37,122 nt of DNA. Origin: Ruminococcaceae bacterium UBA1404. Lineage in GTDB: Bacteria; Bacillota; Clostridia; Oscillospirales; Ruminococcaceae. The first letter of the stretch is position 1. Each line of letters opens with the position of its first letter. The stretch spans positions 1 to 37,122 of the forward strand of contig DBQC01000002.1 of assembly GCA_002305075.1 (NCBI GenBank). Direction: 5' to 3'. A program made the translations under genes and the position numbers. Positions 23,303 to 30,782 of the stretch are shown piece after piece. The notes below the pieces were generated by a model. It saw nothing but the letters and a program-made list of their open reading frames with translations. It did no database searches and was not told the DNA's origin.

Positions 23303-23776
23303 CTATGGGTTTTGCTCGACCGCATCTCGCACCAACTCGCGCTTAAAGCCGTGGTAAACATCGGTCACCGCATCGGCATACTCAAGGCCGAAGTAGGAGG
23401 GCAACAGGTAGATAAACAGATAGTCAAGATCTTCCCCCGCACTGATGGCCAGCATGGCCTCGGTGATGATGATGCCCTCTAAAAATTTGTGGTTGGCCTT
23501 GTAGGCCGCCGTGGTGTGGATATAATTGTACAGCACCCGCCGTATATTGTTTTGGTTGGATGTATCTATAACCAGTTGCACGGCCGTGCGCAAAAAGGGG
23601 TCGGGAAATCGGGCACGGTCGTCAATCAGCTTCTCCATAGCGAGCAGACCCTGATCCCGAGCCGCAAAGGCCAGCTCTACCAGCTGGCGCACTGTGTATA
23701 AGCAGTCCTGCTTGCCCTCTCGGGTGACCTGTACACGGGAGGCAAGATATTCCATGCTCATCATGCAATTTTCCAT
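23303..23776 (-). CDS. Soluble MotA-like protein (torque-loop domain without membrane helices)
   Basis: The first half of this 157-residue protein matches the cytoplasmic loop of the flagellar stator MotA: LVELAFAARDQGLLAMEKL followed by FLRTAVQLVIDTSNQ. Arg40 and Glu48 fall eight residues apart, exactly like Arg90 and Glu98 of E. coli MotA, which contact FliG to make torque. None of the four MotA membrane helices is present; the second half (about 95-150) is a different, moderately hydrophobic helical region. MotB is absent nearby. The gene follows flgC by 20 bases and is read from the flgB promoter. It could bind FliG as a brake, clutch or assembly factor, but this is inference. The start is uncertain because none of the candidate ATGs has a strong ribosome binding site. 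Confidence 0.6.
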   Translation of the reverse strand: MENCMMSMEYLASRVQVTREGKQDCLYTVRQLVELAFAARDQGLLAMEKLIDDRARFPDPFLRTAVQLVIDTSNQNNIRRVLYNYIHTTAAYKANHKFLEGIIITEAMLAISAGEDLDYLFIYLLPSYFGLEYADAVTDVYHGFKRELVRDAVEQNP

Positions 23777-23796
23777 AACCCAATCAGCCCATCCGG

Positions 23797-24252
23797 TTAT
23801 TTACCTATTTCCAGCGCTTTAAGCGCCAGATTTTTTACGATGCCCAGCGCCGCCAGGTTGGCGTCGTAGGCGGTGGCGGCAGCCATAAGATCCACCCGCT
23901 CCTCGGTGGTGTTGACATTGGGATACATCACATAGCCGTCCTCGTTGGCGTCGGGATGGTTGGGGTCATACACCGGCACAAATTCGGCCTGACTCTCTAC
24001 AATCTCGGTAACGCGCACACCGCCGAGGTTGTTGCCGCGATGGATGCGGCCTCTGCGGCGCTGATGGGCTCCTAAAACCGCACCAAAATCGGTCTGCCGC
24101 TCCTCAAAAACCACCTGCTTGCGGCGATAGGGTTCGCCGCTTTCGGTGCGGGTGGTGTTGGCATTGGCAATGTTTTGCAGGGCGATGTCCATGCGGTAGC
24201 GCTCGGCCGTAAGAGCCGAGGCTGTAATTTTCATGCTGTTAAAAATGGACAT
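23797..24252 (-). CDS. flgC: Flagellar basal-body rod protein FlgC
   Basis: FlgC is one of the proximal rod proteins that link the MS ring to the hook, exported by the flagellar type III system. The N-terminus SIFNSMKITASALTAERYRMD with the following ALQNIANANTT is the rod-protein signature (ANxxT), and the C-terminus MYPNVNTTEERVDLMAAATAYDANLAAL is the paired rod helix characteristic of FlgC. The 151-residue length is normal. It lies 21 bases after flgB. In Bacillus and many Clostridia flgB-flgC head the large fla/che operon with fliE next; here a MotA-like gene follows and fliE is not in the window. Confidence 0.95.
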   Translation of the reverse strand: MSIFNSMKITASALTAERYRMDIALQNIANANTTRTESGEPYRRKQVVFEERQTDFGAVLGAHQRRRGRIHRGNNLGGVRVTEIVESQAEFVPVYDPNHPDANEDGYVMYPNVNTTEERVDLMAAATAYDANLAALGIVKNLALKALEIGK

Positions 24253-24273
24253 AAAAAGACCTCCCCCGCCCTG

Positions 24274-24621
24274 TTACCGGGCCGACGATTTAAGCACATA
24301 GCGGTAGTTGTTAATCTGGCTTGTCACCTTGCCATAAAGGTAGGACTGCTGCACATAGTTCTGGTAGAGCTTTAGGCTCTCGGTATCCGAGTTTACATTG
24401 TTGCCGTCCGGCCGCATTTCGGTAGCCTCGTCGGTCAATACCCGGGCCTCTATGCGATGTTGTCCCTGCGCCCCGCGGAGCACATCTTCAAAGACCACAT
24501 GCTTTGCCTTAAAGCCGGGGGTCTCGTAATTGGCAAGGTTGTGCAAAATAACCCGCTGCTGGGTGGCCAGCGCGTTGAGGCCGCTGGATATAAGCCCAAG
24601 CTGCTTTGAGTCAAACAGCAT
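24274..24621 (-). CDS. flgB: Flagellar basal-body rod protein FlgB
   Basis: FlgB is the proximal rod subunit and partner of FlgC. The mature pattern is visible: LGLISSGLNALATQQRVILHNLANYETPGFK at the N-terminus (kept as ANxxTPGFK-like ANYETPG) and SDTESLKLYQNYVQQSYLYGKVTSQINNYR at the C-terminus. The 115 residues are within the family's usual range. The start is set at 24621 because GGGAG lies eight bases upstream, and the longer open frame runs back over the promoter at 24662-24690. It begins a three-gene unit, flgB-flgC-motA-like. Confidence 0.93.
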   Translation of the reverse strand: MLFDSKQLGLISSGLNALATQQRVILHNLANYETPGFKAKHVVFEDVLRGAQGQHRIEARVLTDEATEMRPDGNNVNSDTESLKLYQNYVQQSYLYGKVTSQINNYRYVLKSSAR

Positions 24622-24661
24622 CGCAACCGCTCCCATTCTGTGTGAATTCCATATTTTCTTT

Positions 24662-24690
24662 ATTCTACTGTAAAGTTGTGCCGTTGTCAA
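24662..24690 (-). promoter_or_regulatory. Sigma-A promoter of flgB-flgC
   Basis: A perfect TTGACA (24685-24690) and TAGAAT (24662-24667) on the minus strand have a 17-base spacer, about 40 bases before flgB. Confidence 0.85.
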
Positions 24691-24730
24691 AGCTGCAGCG
24701 CTAAAAATCGAGCTTTTTTCGCAGCAAAAC

Positions 24731-24762
24731 AAAAACCTCCCGGCAGAGACCGGGAGGCTTTT
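24731..24762 (-). terminator. Terminator after fliS
   Basis: CCTCCCGG pairs with CCGGGAGG around a short loop and, on the minus strand, is followed by TTTTTGTTTTG. It separates the fliD-fliS unit from flgB. Confidence 0.9.
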
Positions 24763-24766
24763 ACTT

Positions 24767-25153
24767 TTATGAGCGTATGCGCGATGCGCGGTCGGCGGCA
24801 ACAAAGGTGTCCCGCAGCTCGGTGAGCATGGGGATGATCTCCCGCAGCTCGGAGGCGTCCTTTCGGATATTGGCCTGAACAATCACCCGGCCGAAGTACT
24901 CGTAGAGCGCGTCGAGCCCGTCGGCCACCGAATAGCTATGGTCGAGGGTCTGCCGCAGATAGTTGACAATCCGCTGGCCCTTTTGTAGTGCCTGATTGGC
25001 CGCGGGGAAATCCTTCTCCTCGATAAATGCCACGGCTGCCGTCAGGTTTTTTACGCCGCCGTCGAACAGCTGGGTGAGCATCTCCCCCGGGGTCATGGTC
25101 ATAATGGACTGCTGCTTATACTGCTGATAGGGATTGGCCTGTGCGCTATACAT
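24767..25153 (-). CDS. fliS: Flagellin export chaperone FliS
   Basis: FliS binds the C-terminal end of flagellin in the cytoplasm, keeps it from polymerising early and delivers it to the export gate. The 128-residue, all-helical protein shows the family start YSAQANPYQQYKQQSIM, then TPGEMLTQLFDGGVKNL, and the LDHSYSVADGLDALYEYF stretch that forms the flagellin groove. It follows fliD by 18 bases, the usual fliD-fliS pair, and ends at a strong terminator. Confidence 0.96.
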   Translation of the reverse strand: MYSAQANPYQQYKQQSIMTMTPGEMLTQLFDGGVKNLTAAVAFIEEKDFPAANQALQKGQRIVNYLRQTLDHSYSVADGLDALYEYFGRVIVQANIRKDASELREIIPMLTELRDTFVAADRASRIRS

Positions 25154-25171
25154 ATTTCTGCTACCTCCGTT

Positions 25172-28036
25172 TTATTGGAACAGTTGCTGCGTGAGCCAGG
25201 AGCTCTGAGCACTTAAGTTGGCAATGGCTGCTTCCATGGCGTTAAACTGGCGCCAGTAGCGGTTTTTCTCGGTCTCGTAAGAGGCTTTAAGGGCGGCAAT
25301 TTTATCGTCGATGGCCTTAAGGCGGGCGGCCAGCTCATTGTTTGCATCAGTGGCCTTGCCCTTTACGCCGGCGATCTGCACCAGAGTTCCGGGGCTGCCG
25401 GTACTGGTGTTGGCCGTGGCTTTTAGGATATTGTTTAGCCTTGTGGCCACGCCCTCGGTGGGGTCGGCAAACAACCTTTGAACCTGATCGGGGTTGCTCT
25501 CGATGGCCTGACGCAGCCTGGCCTCGCCGTCCTCCGAGAGGATAAGTTTGCCAAAGTCGGCCCAGTTAGAGCTGGTCTCGATGCCGATGTCGTAGATGGC
25601 ATAGAGTCCACCGGTGGGTCGGTCGTAAAGGGCTGTGCGCATACTCTGGAGGAAGATGGAGATGGCGCTGTCGCCCCTTAGCAGACCCTCCTTGGATTTT
25701 TCCTCCCACAGCTCTATTTCTCGCTCGGTCATTTCCTTCTTTTGAGCCTCGGTAAGAGGAGGGTACTTCTTGTAGCTGGCCTCCTCCCGGATGAGGCCGT
25801 TGAGCTCCTCAATCAGACTGTTGTAGTCGGCGATAAAGCTCTTTACACCCTCGATAATCTGGTCGGTGCCCCGGCTGACCTCGATGGTCTCGTAAGTGCC
25901 CTCGGGGGTTTCGGCCTTGAGGTTGAAGTTAAGGCCGTTGATAGAGAAGCTGTTGGCGTTGCGCTCGGTGATGACATCGTCGATTTCCACAATGGCATTC
26001 TGGCCCGAGGTGTAGACGGCCTGACCGCCCTGAGACTGACCCACCGTTAGGGTGGGGCTGCCAAACAGCCGGTCGATGCCCGCTGCGGCCTCCTCGCCAA
26101 AGTCTACCTCGCCGGTGACGCCGTCCTTGGCTGTAAAGATGATGCGTCCATGGCTGAAGGAAAGGGTGCCCTTGGGGTAGTCGATATTTTTAAGCTCCAC
26201 CAGTTTGGTGAGGTCGTGGGTGCCTTGGCCAAGGCTTTGGATGCCAAGCTCACCTAAGGTGGTGTTCTCGTCCACTGCGCTGGTCAGTCCGCTAAGGCCT
26301 GTCAGCTCACCAAAGGCGTTGTCCTCTGCCGAGAGGGCCAGCGTATGGCCGCCCTGATTGTGCAGGGCAACCTGACCCTCGGCGCCCAGCGTGATAGTTA
26401 GTTCGTCGTGGCCGAGCATTTCGGCCATCTGGTGGTTGATGAGGTCGATGGCCTCTGCGAGGGTGTAGGGCTTGTCCACCTGCTCGCCATCCATCTCCTC
26501 GGTGCGAAGAGGCAGGCTAAAGCTGTGCTCGGTGCCGTCTATGGTGATTTTGAAGGTGGTCTCGTCCAGGATCTGGTTGGGGTCCAGCCCTGCGCCACCG
26601 GTGATAACGGCTTTGTTTAGGGCGCTGCTGGTGACCTTGGTGCCGCTTAAGATGGGATGAAACTCCCCGTTTATCTCGTATCCGCTGCCAAACATGGCAT
26701 TAAGCAGGTTGCCCTCGGTCTGACTCATGGTGATGTCGAAGCCGGCGCCCGAATCGGCGGCTTCGAGGGTAAACTTGTCCTCGAGCGCCCTATAAACCAC
26801 CCGCACACCGGCGTCGCTGGTGTTGATTTTGTTCATAATCTCGGTCATGTTGGCGCTGCTGTCGAAGGTAAAGCTTTGGCCGTTTATCTCAAAAGCAAAC
26901 CGCTCTCCCTGAAGGGGGGTAGCAAAATAAAGCTGGCTGAGGTTGCCGCCCATGCCGATGCGGTTGCTCTGGCCGTTTAGAAAGCCAAAAGCGTCCAGAG
27001 CATCTTTGTCGCCGGCCACCAAAACCTTGCGACCCTCGCCGGTATTGAGGTTCAGGCTGCCGTCGGCGGCGTTCAGCTCGACCGTCACCTGACCGGCACC
27101 GTGGGCACGGTTTAGCTTGGCGGTAAGCTCCTCGCCCACCTTGGACAAGCTAATCCGCCCATCAATATCGAGCATGGCATCCAGCTCGAGAGCCAGGGTC
27201 TTTTTGTTGTCGTCCAGGCTGACATCGAGATAAAACTCGTTTTTGGTGTTCAGTGTGCCGGACAGGCTGGCCTTGCCGGCGGTGACCGTGCTGCTGCGAC
27301 CTGCGGTGAGACCCAGCGCCTGAAGGCCTAGCTTGGAGGAGGAGCCCCCCACCTTGATGGTCTGCTCGCCATCGGCGGTCAGCGTGAGGACGCCGTCCTG
27401 AACCGAGGCGGTCACGCCGAAATCGGCAAGCGCCTCATCGAGCAGCCGAACAATCTCATCCTGACGGCCGGCGCCGTCGGTATAACTTTGGTCGGCGTTT
27501 ACAAAGGCTGACTTCAAATCTACACTGACGCTCTGGCCGTCAATCTCAAAACCAACGGTGCGCTGTGCGGTCTTATTTGCCTCTACGGCCTCCTCAAGCC
27601 GGGCGGTGTCCACCTTGCCGGCCAGCACGCCGCTTACGGCGCTGCCCGAGGTGAGCTTGGCGCTGGTGGCCAGCTGCTGCACCCGCACCTTACTCGTACC
27701 GATGGCGGCCGCGCTGGTGGCGGTTACGCCAAAGCTTGTGGCGCTGGTGGCAGCGGTCATCAGATTAAAAAAGCTCTGGCTGGTAAGGTTGGTAGAGGTT
27801 GTGGCCGAAAAAAACTTAGTTTGAAAACTGTTAATTTTGCTGATAAGCTGGCGGTAAATTTCCTGCCGCCACAGGGTTTGTTGGCGCAGTCCGCTCTGCT
27901 TGTCGATTTTGCTTTGGGTGTTTTGCAGCATGGCCTCCACCATTTGGTCGGTATCAACTCCCGACGCAAGGCCCGAAAAGCCTTTGTTGGCGCTGGCCGA
28001 GTTATTGACGCTGCCCGTAGTGGCATTGACATTCAT
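25172..28036 (-). CDS. fliD: Flagellar filament cap FliD, unusually large
   Basis: FliD (hook-associated protein 2) caps the growing filament and folds flagellin at the tip. This one has 954 residues, far above the usual 450-650. The N-terminal FliD domain has the signature FSGLASGVDTDQMVEAML (20-37) and the C-terminal FliD domain covers about 680-954, ending in coiled coil (DKIAALKASYETEKNRYW). Between them lie at least four repeated beta modules of the flagellin-hook type, each beginning like FEIDGQS or FEINGQS and ending near LGL or FG (about 162-243, 267-353, 380-450 and 495-583). The extra modules would enlarge the exposed D2/D3 part. The start at 28036 has GGAGG nine bases upstream. It follows the small chaperone gene and precedes fliS. 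Confidence 0.95.
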   Translation of the reverse strand: MNVNATTGSVNNSASANKGFSGLASGVDTDQMVEAMLQNTQSKIDKQSGLRQQTLWRQEIYRQLISKINSFQTKFFSATTSTNLTSQSFFNLMTAATSATSFGVTATSAAAIGTSKVRVQQLATSAKLTSGSAVSGVLAGKVDTARLEEAVEANKTAQRTVGFEIDGQSVSVDLKSAFVNADQSYTDGAGRQDEIVRLLDEALADFGVTASVQDGVLTLTADGEQTIKVGGSSSKLGLQALGLTAGRSSTVTAGKASLSGTLNTKNEFYLDVSLDDNKKTLALELDAMLDIDGRISLSKVGEELTAKLNRAHGAGQVTVELNAADGSLNLNTGEGRKVLVAGDKDALDAFGFLNGQSNRIGMGGNLSQLYFATPLQGERFAFEINGQSFTFDSSANMTEIMNKINTSDAGVRVVYRALEDKFTLEAADSGAGFDITMSQTEGNLLNAMFGSGYEINGEFHPILSGTKVTSSALNKAVITGGAGLDPNQILDETTFKITIDGTEHSFSLPLRTEEMDGEQVDKPYTLAEAIDLINHQMAEMLGHDELTITLGAEGQVALHNQGGHTLALSAEDNAFGELTGLSGLTSAVDENTTLGELGIQSLGQGTHDLTKLVELKNIDYPKGTLSFSHGRIIFTAKDGVTGEVDFGEEAAAGIDRLFGSPTLTVGQSQGGQAVYTSGQNAIVEIDDVITERNANSFSINGLNFNLKAETPEGTYETIEVSRGTDQIIEGVKSFIADYNSLIEELNGLIREEASYKKYPPLTEAQKKEMTEREIELWEEKSKEGLLRGDSAISIFLQSMRTALYDRPTGGLYAIYDIGIETSSNWADFGKLILSEDGEARLRQAIESNPDQVQRLFADPTEGVATRLNNILKATANTSTGSPGTLVQIAGVKGKATDANNELAARLKAIDDKIAALKASYETEKNRYWRQFNAMEAAIANLSAQSSWLTQQLFQ

Positions 28037-28134
28037 TATATAAAGCCTCCATTCCATGCGGCTGTTTGTTTCCATACAAAGCTTCTACTTTATATTGTCG
28101 GCCAATTCGGGAAAAACCCAAGGGCCAAAAGGGA

Positions 28135-28159
28135 AAATCCCCAAATAATATGGGGATTT
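28135..28159 (-). terminator. Hairpin after the chaperone gene
   Basis: AAATCCCC pairs with GGGGATTT around a nine-base loop, overlapping the chaperone stop codon. On the minus strand it is followed by TCCCTTTTGG, so termination may be partial. Confidence 0.55.
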
Positions 28160-28622
28160 ATGCCTTGGCTATCTGTCCCGAACGCCGGGTGGGGGCCGGG
28201 CTAAACCGGGCTGCCCGGGCCGAGAGCCCTCGGTTGGTGTCCTTGATGCTGTCAAGCAGCCGGGCTTGCTCGCTCTCGAGCCGGTATGTAAGCTGAAGCT
28301 CGGCCTCGAGGATGCGTGAGATAATAGCTCGAACGGCGGCCGCAGCATCGTAAACAGCGCCGAGGTCGGTATCCAGTGCCCCGCGGTTGGCGCGTCCGGA
28401 CAGAGCGTCTTTTAGGGCACCGGACCGGTCGCTTTGGTCGAGCAGTAGCTCGATGGCATCGTCGGTGCCGTCGGCCTCCATAATCAGGCGCCCCCGCTCG
28501 CTTAAAAGGGCCTCTATCTGCTCTATGGGACAGCTGAGCATCTCCTGGGTGGTCGCCTCGAAGTCCAGCACCAGTCTGCGCTTTTGGGATAGCAGCTGTA
28601 TGATGGCGTGTAAATGGGTCAA
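28158..28622 (-). CDS. Small helical protein, putative FlgN/FliT-like chaperone
   Basis: I do not recognise a named family with certainty. The 154 residues are predicted almost entirely helical and charged, with heptad-like leucines (HLHAIIQLLSQKRRLVLDF, EQIEALLSERGRLIME and ILEAELQLTYRLE). This pattern, the size and the place just before fliD are typical of flagellar export chaperones such as FliT or FlgN, but a real FlgN is already present at 33414. Translation probably starts at a TTG (28622) with AGAGGTG close upstream; the open frame extends further back only through the PilZ gene's promoter region. A tail rich in Arg/Ala/Pro follows the helices. Confidence 0.6.
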   Translation of the reverse strand: MTHLHAIIQLLSQKRRLVLDFEATTQEMLSCPIEQIEALLSERGRLIMEADGTDDAIELLLDQSDRSGALKDALSGRANRGALDTDLGAVYDAAAAVRAIISRILEAELQLTYRLESEQARLLDSIKDTNRGLSARAARFSPAPTRRSGQIAKA

Positions 28623-28661
28623 ACTGGTCACCTCTTTTGTCTGTCTTGGGCGGTGCATTCT

Positions 28662-28689
28662 TTGCAAGCTCTGCCCCGTGTGGTATACT
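28662..28689 (+). promoter_or_regulatory. Promoter of the PilZ-like gene
   Basis: TTGCAA (28662-28667) and TATACT (28684-28689) have a 16-base spacer. The start point, near 28696, lies after the longest in-frame TTG start of the gene. Confidence 0.6.
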
Positions 28690-28727
28690 GATTGGGTGGA
28701 ACGATTAGCCGAAGGGAGCGTAAAAAA

Positions 28728-29378
28728 CTGCATATCCAAGTGCCTGATATAACCTCCCCCGCGCTTCTTAAGTCGGCGGAGGGCAAGCTGCTGGAAATCG
28801 GCGAGGCTGTTGTCTCGATAGAAAACCGCAGCGTGGATTTTCACAGCGAGTTTGTCCATTTGTTCAAAATGGACACCCCGCTTAAAATTGTGCTCACCAA
28901 GGACGGCGAGGAGACCCAGTGCTTCGACGGCCGGGTCTATTTGTCCACCCAGACCATGCTGCGGCTGGTGGAAGTGAGCGACCAAGTGCTGCCCGGGGCC
29001 AAAATGGCCTATCTCTGCGAGGTGGATATGCCCGGCACTTTGACCGCCCTGATCTCGGAGGAGGTGGCCGAGGGCTTTATGAACCTACAGCGCCGCCAGG
29101 TTACCCGCCAACAGAGCTTTGTGGTGCGGATACACGCACTGTCTATGGCCTGTGTATACTTTACCTGCGAGCAAAGGCTGGAAAAGGGGCAGTATGTGCA
29201 GCTCGACCTGCCAGTGGCCGATGCCGAGGGGCTGCTGTTGGAGATTGAGCGGGCCTATGATTTTGGCCAGACCACACGCAATTACCACTGCCGCATCCGG
29301 GAAATGAGCAATCCGGCCCGGGTTAGCCTAGACGGCTATGTGGCGGATTTGTGCAAGGCGCAGTTTAAGCTGTTTTAG
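28728..29378 (+). CDS. PilZ/YcgR-like flagellar protein with a degenerate c-di-GMP site
   Basis: This resembles YcgR-type proteins, which bind cyclic di-GMP and slow the flagellar motor. An N-terminal beta domain (about 1-95, with GKLLEIGEAVVSIEN) is followed by a PilZ-like barrel. The first PilZ motif RxxxR is present as RQVTR, but the second, (D/N)xSxxG, reads ALSMAC, so Asp and Gly are missing and binding may be lost or altered. The end (YHCRIREMSNPARVSLDGYVADLC) matches the PilZ C-terminal helix. The promoter at 28662 rules out the TTG at 28692; GGGAG lies nine bases before a CTG at 28728, which is used here with low certainty. The gene is the only plus-strand one in the flagellar block and abuts csrA tail to tail. 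Confidence 0.65.
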   Translation: MHIQVPDITSPALLKSAEGKLLEIGEAVVSIENRSVDFHSEFVHLFKMDTPLKIVLTKDGEETQCFDGRVYLSTQTMLRLVEVSDQVLPGAKMAYLCEVDMPGTLTALISEEVAEGFMNLQRRQVTRQQSFVVRIHALSMACVYFTCEQRLEKGQYVQLDLPVADAEGLLLEIERAYDFGQTTRNYHCRIREMSNPARVSLDGYVADLCKAQFKLF

Positions 29379-29600
29379 TTAGAGCTTTGTTAGAAGCTGC
29401 CTAAGGGCGTCCGCAGCGGGACCCCGGGCAGCTTCGCGGTTTTCGGCGATGGTTAGGGTCAGCTCGCCCCTTAAAATCTTGAGCTCGGCGGGCGCCACGA
29501 TGCCGATGCGCACCTTATCCCCCGATATGTCGGTCACGGTGATTTCGATGTCGTCGCCGATGCGCAGCGTCTCCCCGACCTTGCGTGTGAGTACCAACAT
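29379..29600 (-). CDS. csrA: Translational regulator CsrA
   Basis: CsrA binds GGA-containing hairpins in mRNA leaders and blocks translation; in Gram-positives its main known target is flagellin mRNA. The 73 residues begin with the family signature MLVLTRKVGETLRIGDDIEI, contain the RNA-binding VRIGIVAP and end in a short helix. AAGGAGG precedes the ATG, which lies directly after the fliW stop. FliW next door sequesters CsrA until flagellin is exported, forming a known three-part feedback. Its stop codon touches that of the PilZ-like gene on the other strand. Confidence 0.96.
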   Translation of the reverse strand: MLVLTRKVGETLRIGDDIEITVTDISGDKVRIGIVAPAELKILRGELTLTIAENREAARGPAADALRQLLTKL

Positions 29601-29601
29601 A

Positions 29602-30030
29602 TCAGCCTTCCTCCTTGCGGGAGATAATGGGGTGCTGTATGGCGTAGCTTTCCTCAAGGATAATCTGCGCAGCGGTGCGGGTGGCCGGATTAACCACAAT
29701 GGGGCTACGCAGGTTGACCGTAGAGCGCTCAAAATCCTCTTTGACCACCATGATAAGCCAGCACATAAGGTCGCCGGGGCCGAGGGCCTCCCGAACGCTC
29801 TTGGGCATCTTGGGGTCATAGCTCTCGGTTACAAGATCCGGGTTTACAAGAATGAAGCATAGATCGGGCTCCTCAACCGACTGGAGCCAAACCAGATGCT
29901 CGCCGAGAGACTCCTCGTGCAAAAATACATAGCGGCAGTAGCTTTCAAATCCGAAAATTGGCATCTTAAACTCGATAATGTCCGCCTCGTTGATCTCGAT
30001 CTCTCCAAAATCGCGGGTTTTCAAAAGCAC
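29602..30030 (-). CDS. fliW: Flagellar assembly factor FliW
   Basis: FliW binds either flagellin or CsrA. When flagellin is exported, FliW is freed to hold CsrA and flagellin translation resumes. The 142 residues match the family: IEFKMPIFGFESYCRYVFL near residues 20-38, EPDLCFILVNP, and RSPIVVNPATRTAAQIIL near the end. Translation starts at a GTG (30030) behind a GGGGG stretch ten bases upstream. It sits 95 bases after the DUF6470 gene, with a hairpin in between, and its stop overlaps the csrA start region, so csrA translation may depend on it. Confidence 0.95.
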   Translation of the reverse strand: MLLKTRDFGEIEINEADIIEFKMPIFGFESYCRYVFLHEESLGEHLVWLQSVEEPDLCFILVNPDLVTESYDPKMPKSVREALGPGDLMCWLIMVVKEDFERSTVNLRSPIVVNPATRTAAQIILEESYAIQHPIISRKEEG

Positions 30031-30066
30031 GCTGATGGAGCCCCCTTTTCTTTACTGACAAATAGT

Positions 30067-30102
30067 AAGCAGCCAGGCTCTTGGGGCCATAGCTGCTTTT
30101 TT
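30067..30102 (+). terminator. Hairpin in the fliW leader, plus-strand terminator
   Basis: AAGCAGC pairs with GCTGCTT, with an inner GGC/GCC arm. The T run (TTTTTT) follows on the plus strand only, so it acts as a terminator for transcription running antisense to fliW and csrA. On the minus strand it is a plain stem-loop in the leader of fliW. Confidence 0.65.
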
Positions 30103-30125
30103 GTATGCGGCACAGCGCCCCGTTG

Positions 30126-30731
30126 TTACAGGTCGCGTTTAGGCGGGTTGTAATTGGGGTCGGCACTGGGTGGAGTATAGCGAATACCCCCGAGGTATTC
30201 TACCGAAACCTTGGGGTACTGGGTGATAACCAGACTAAACTTGCCGGGGATGTAGTCCATAGCCAGCTTTTTTAGCTGCCAATCTATGTCTACATCGCCG
30301 GGGTCGTAGTCCATGTCCAGCTCGGCGGACTTCCAGGAGATGTCCGGCCCTACCGAGGGCAGAAAGGCCGTGTATGTGGTGGGATTTTCGATGGCCTTGC
30401 TGCGCACAATCTGCGCGATGGTAAGTCCGTCGTCGATGCGGGCCATCTGATTGCCCATGTGCACCGTGTCGTCCACGCCCTCTCGAACCTTGTTCCAACC
30501 ATTCTCACCCTGCTTTTTGGCCCATGTGCTGCTCGAGTGGATGCCCATGCTGTCACGCATGGCCGACATATCAAGGCGCACCTCAATAGGCCGGCTGTGC
30601 TGTTTGAGCTCGGGTTCAGTATACTCTATTTTGGCCATGAGCGGGTCTGTTTTGCGGGGCTCAAGGCGGGCAGGCTCAAAGTCGTATTGATACTGTATGG
30701 GCGTGGTGGTTATTCGTATGAGTGGCTGCAT
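30126..30731 (-). CDS. DUF6470 (YviE-like) flagellar operon protein
   Basis: This is the protein that sits between flgL and fliW in Bacillus and many Clostridia (YviE in B. subtilis). Its function is not established. The 201 residues begin with PLIRITTTPIQYQYDFEPA and contain repeated Trp-Lys and Asp-rich stretches (SWKSAELDMDYDPGDVDIDW), a pattern typical for this family. There is no signal peptide or membrane helix. GTGAGG lies upstream of the ATG. The order flgK-flgL-yviE-fliW-csrA is fully kept here, supporting a role in late filament assembly or its control. Confidence 0.85.
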   Translation of the reverse strand: MQPLIRITTTPIQYQYDFEPARLEPRKTDPLMAKIEYTEPELKQHSRPIEVRLDMSAMRDSMGIHSSSTWAKKQGENGWNKVREGVDDTVHMGNQMARIDDGLTIAQIVRSKAIENPTTYTAFLPSVGPDISWKSAELDMDYDPGDVDIDWQLKKLAMDYIPGKFSLVITQYPKVSVEYLGGIRYTPPSADPNYNPPKRDL

Positions 30732-30782
30732 AGAGTCAACCTCACTTTCCCAGTGGGTATCTAAAACGGCGAGACCGTCATA

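Noticed and set aside
28037..28134. SigD-type promoter before fliD
   Set aside because: GCCGACAATAT is close to the -10 consensus, but no TAAA lies at the right distance, so the evidence is insufficient.
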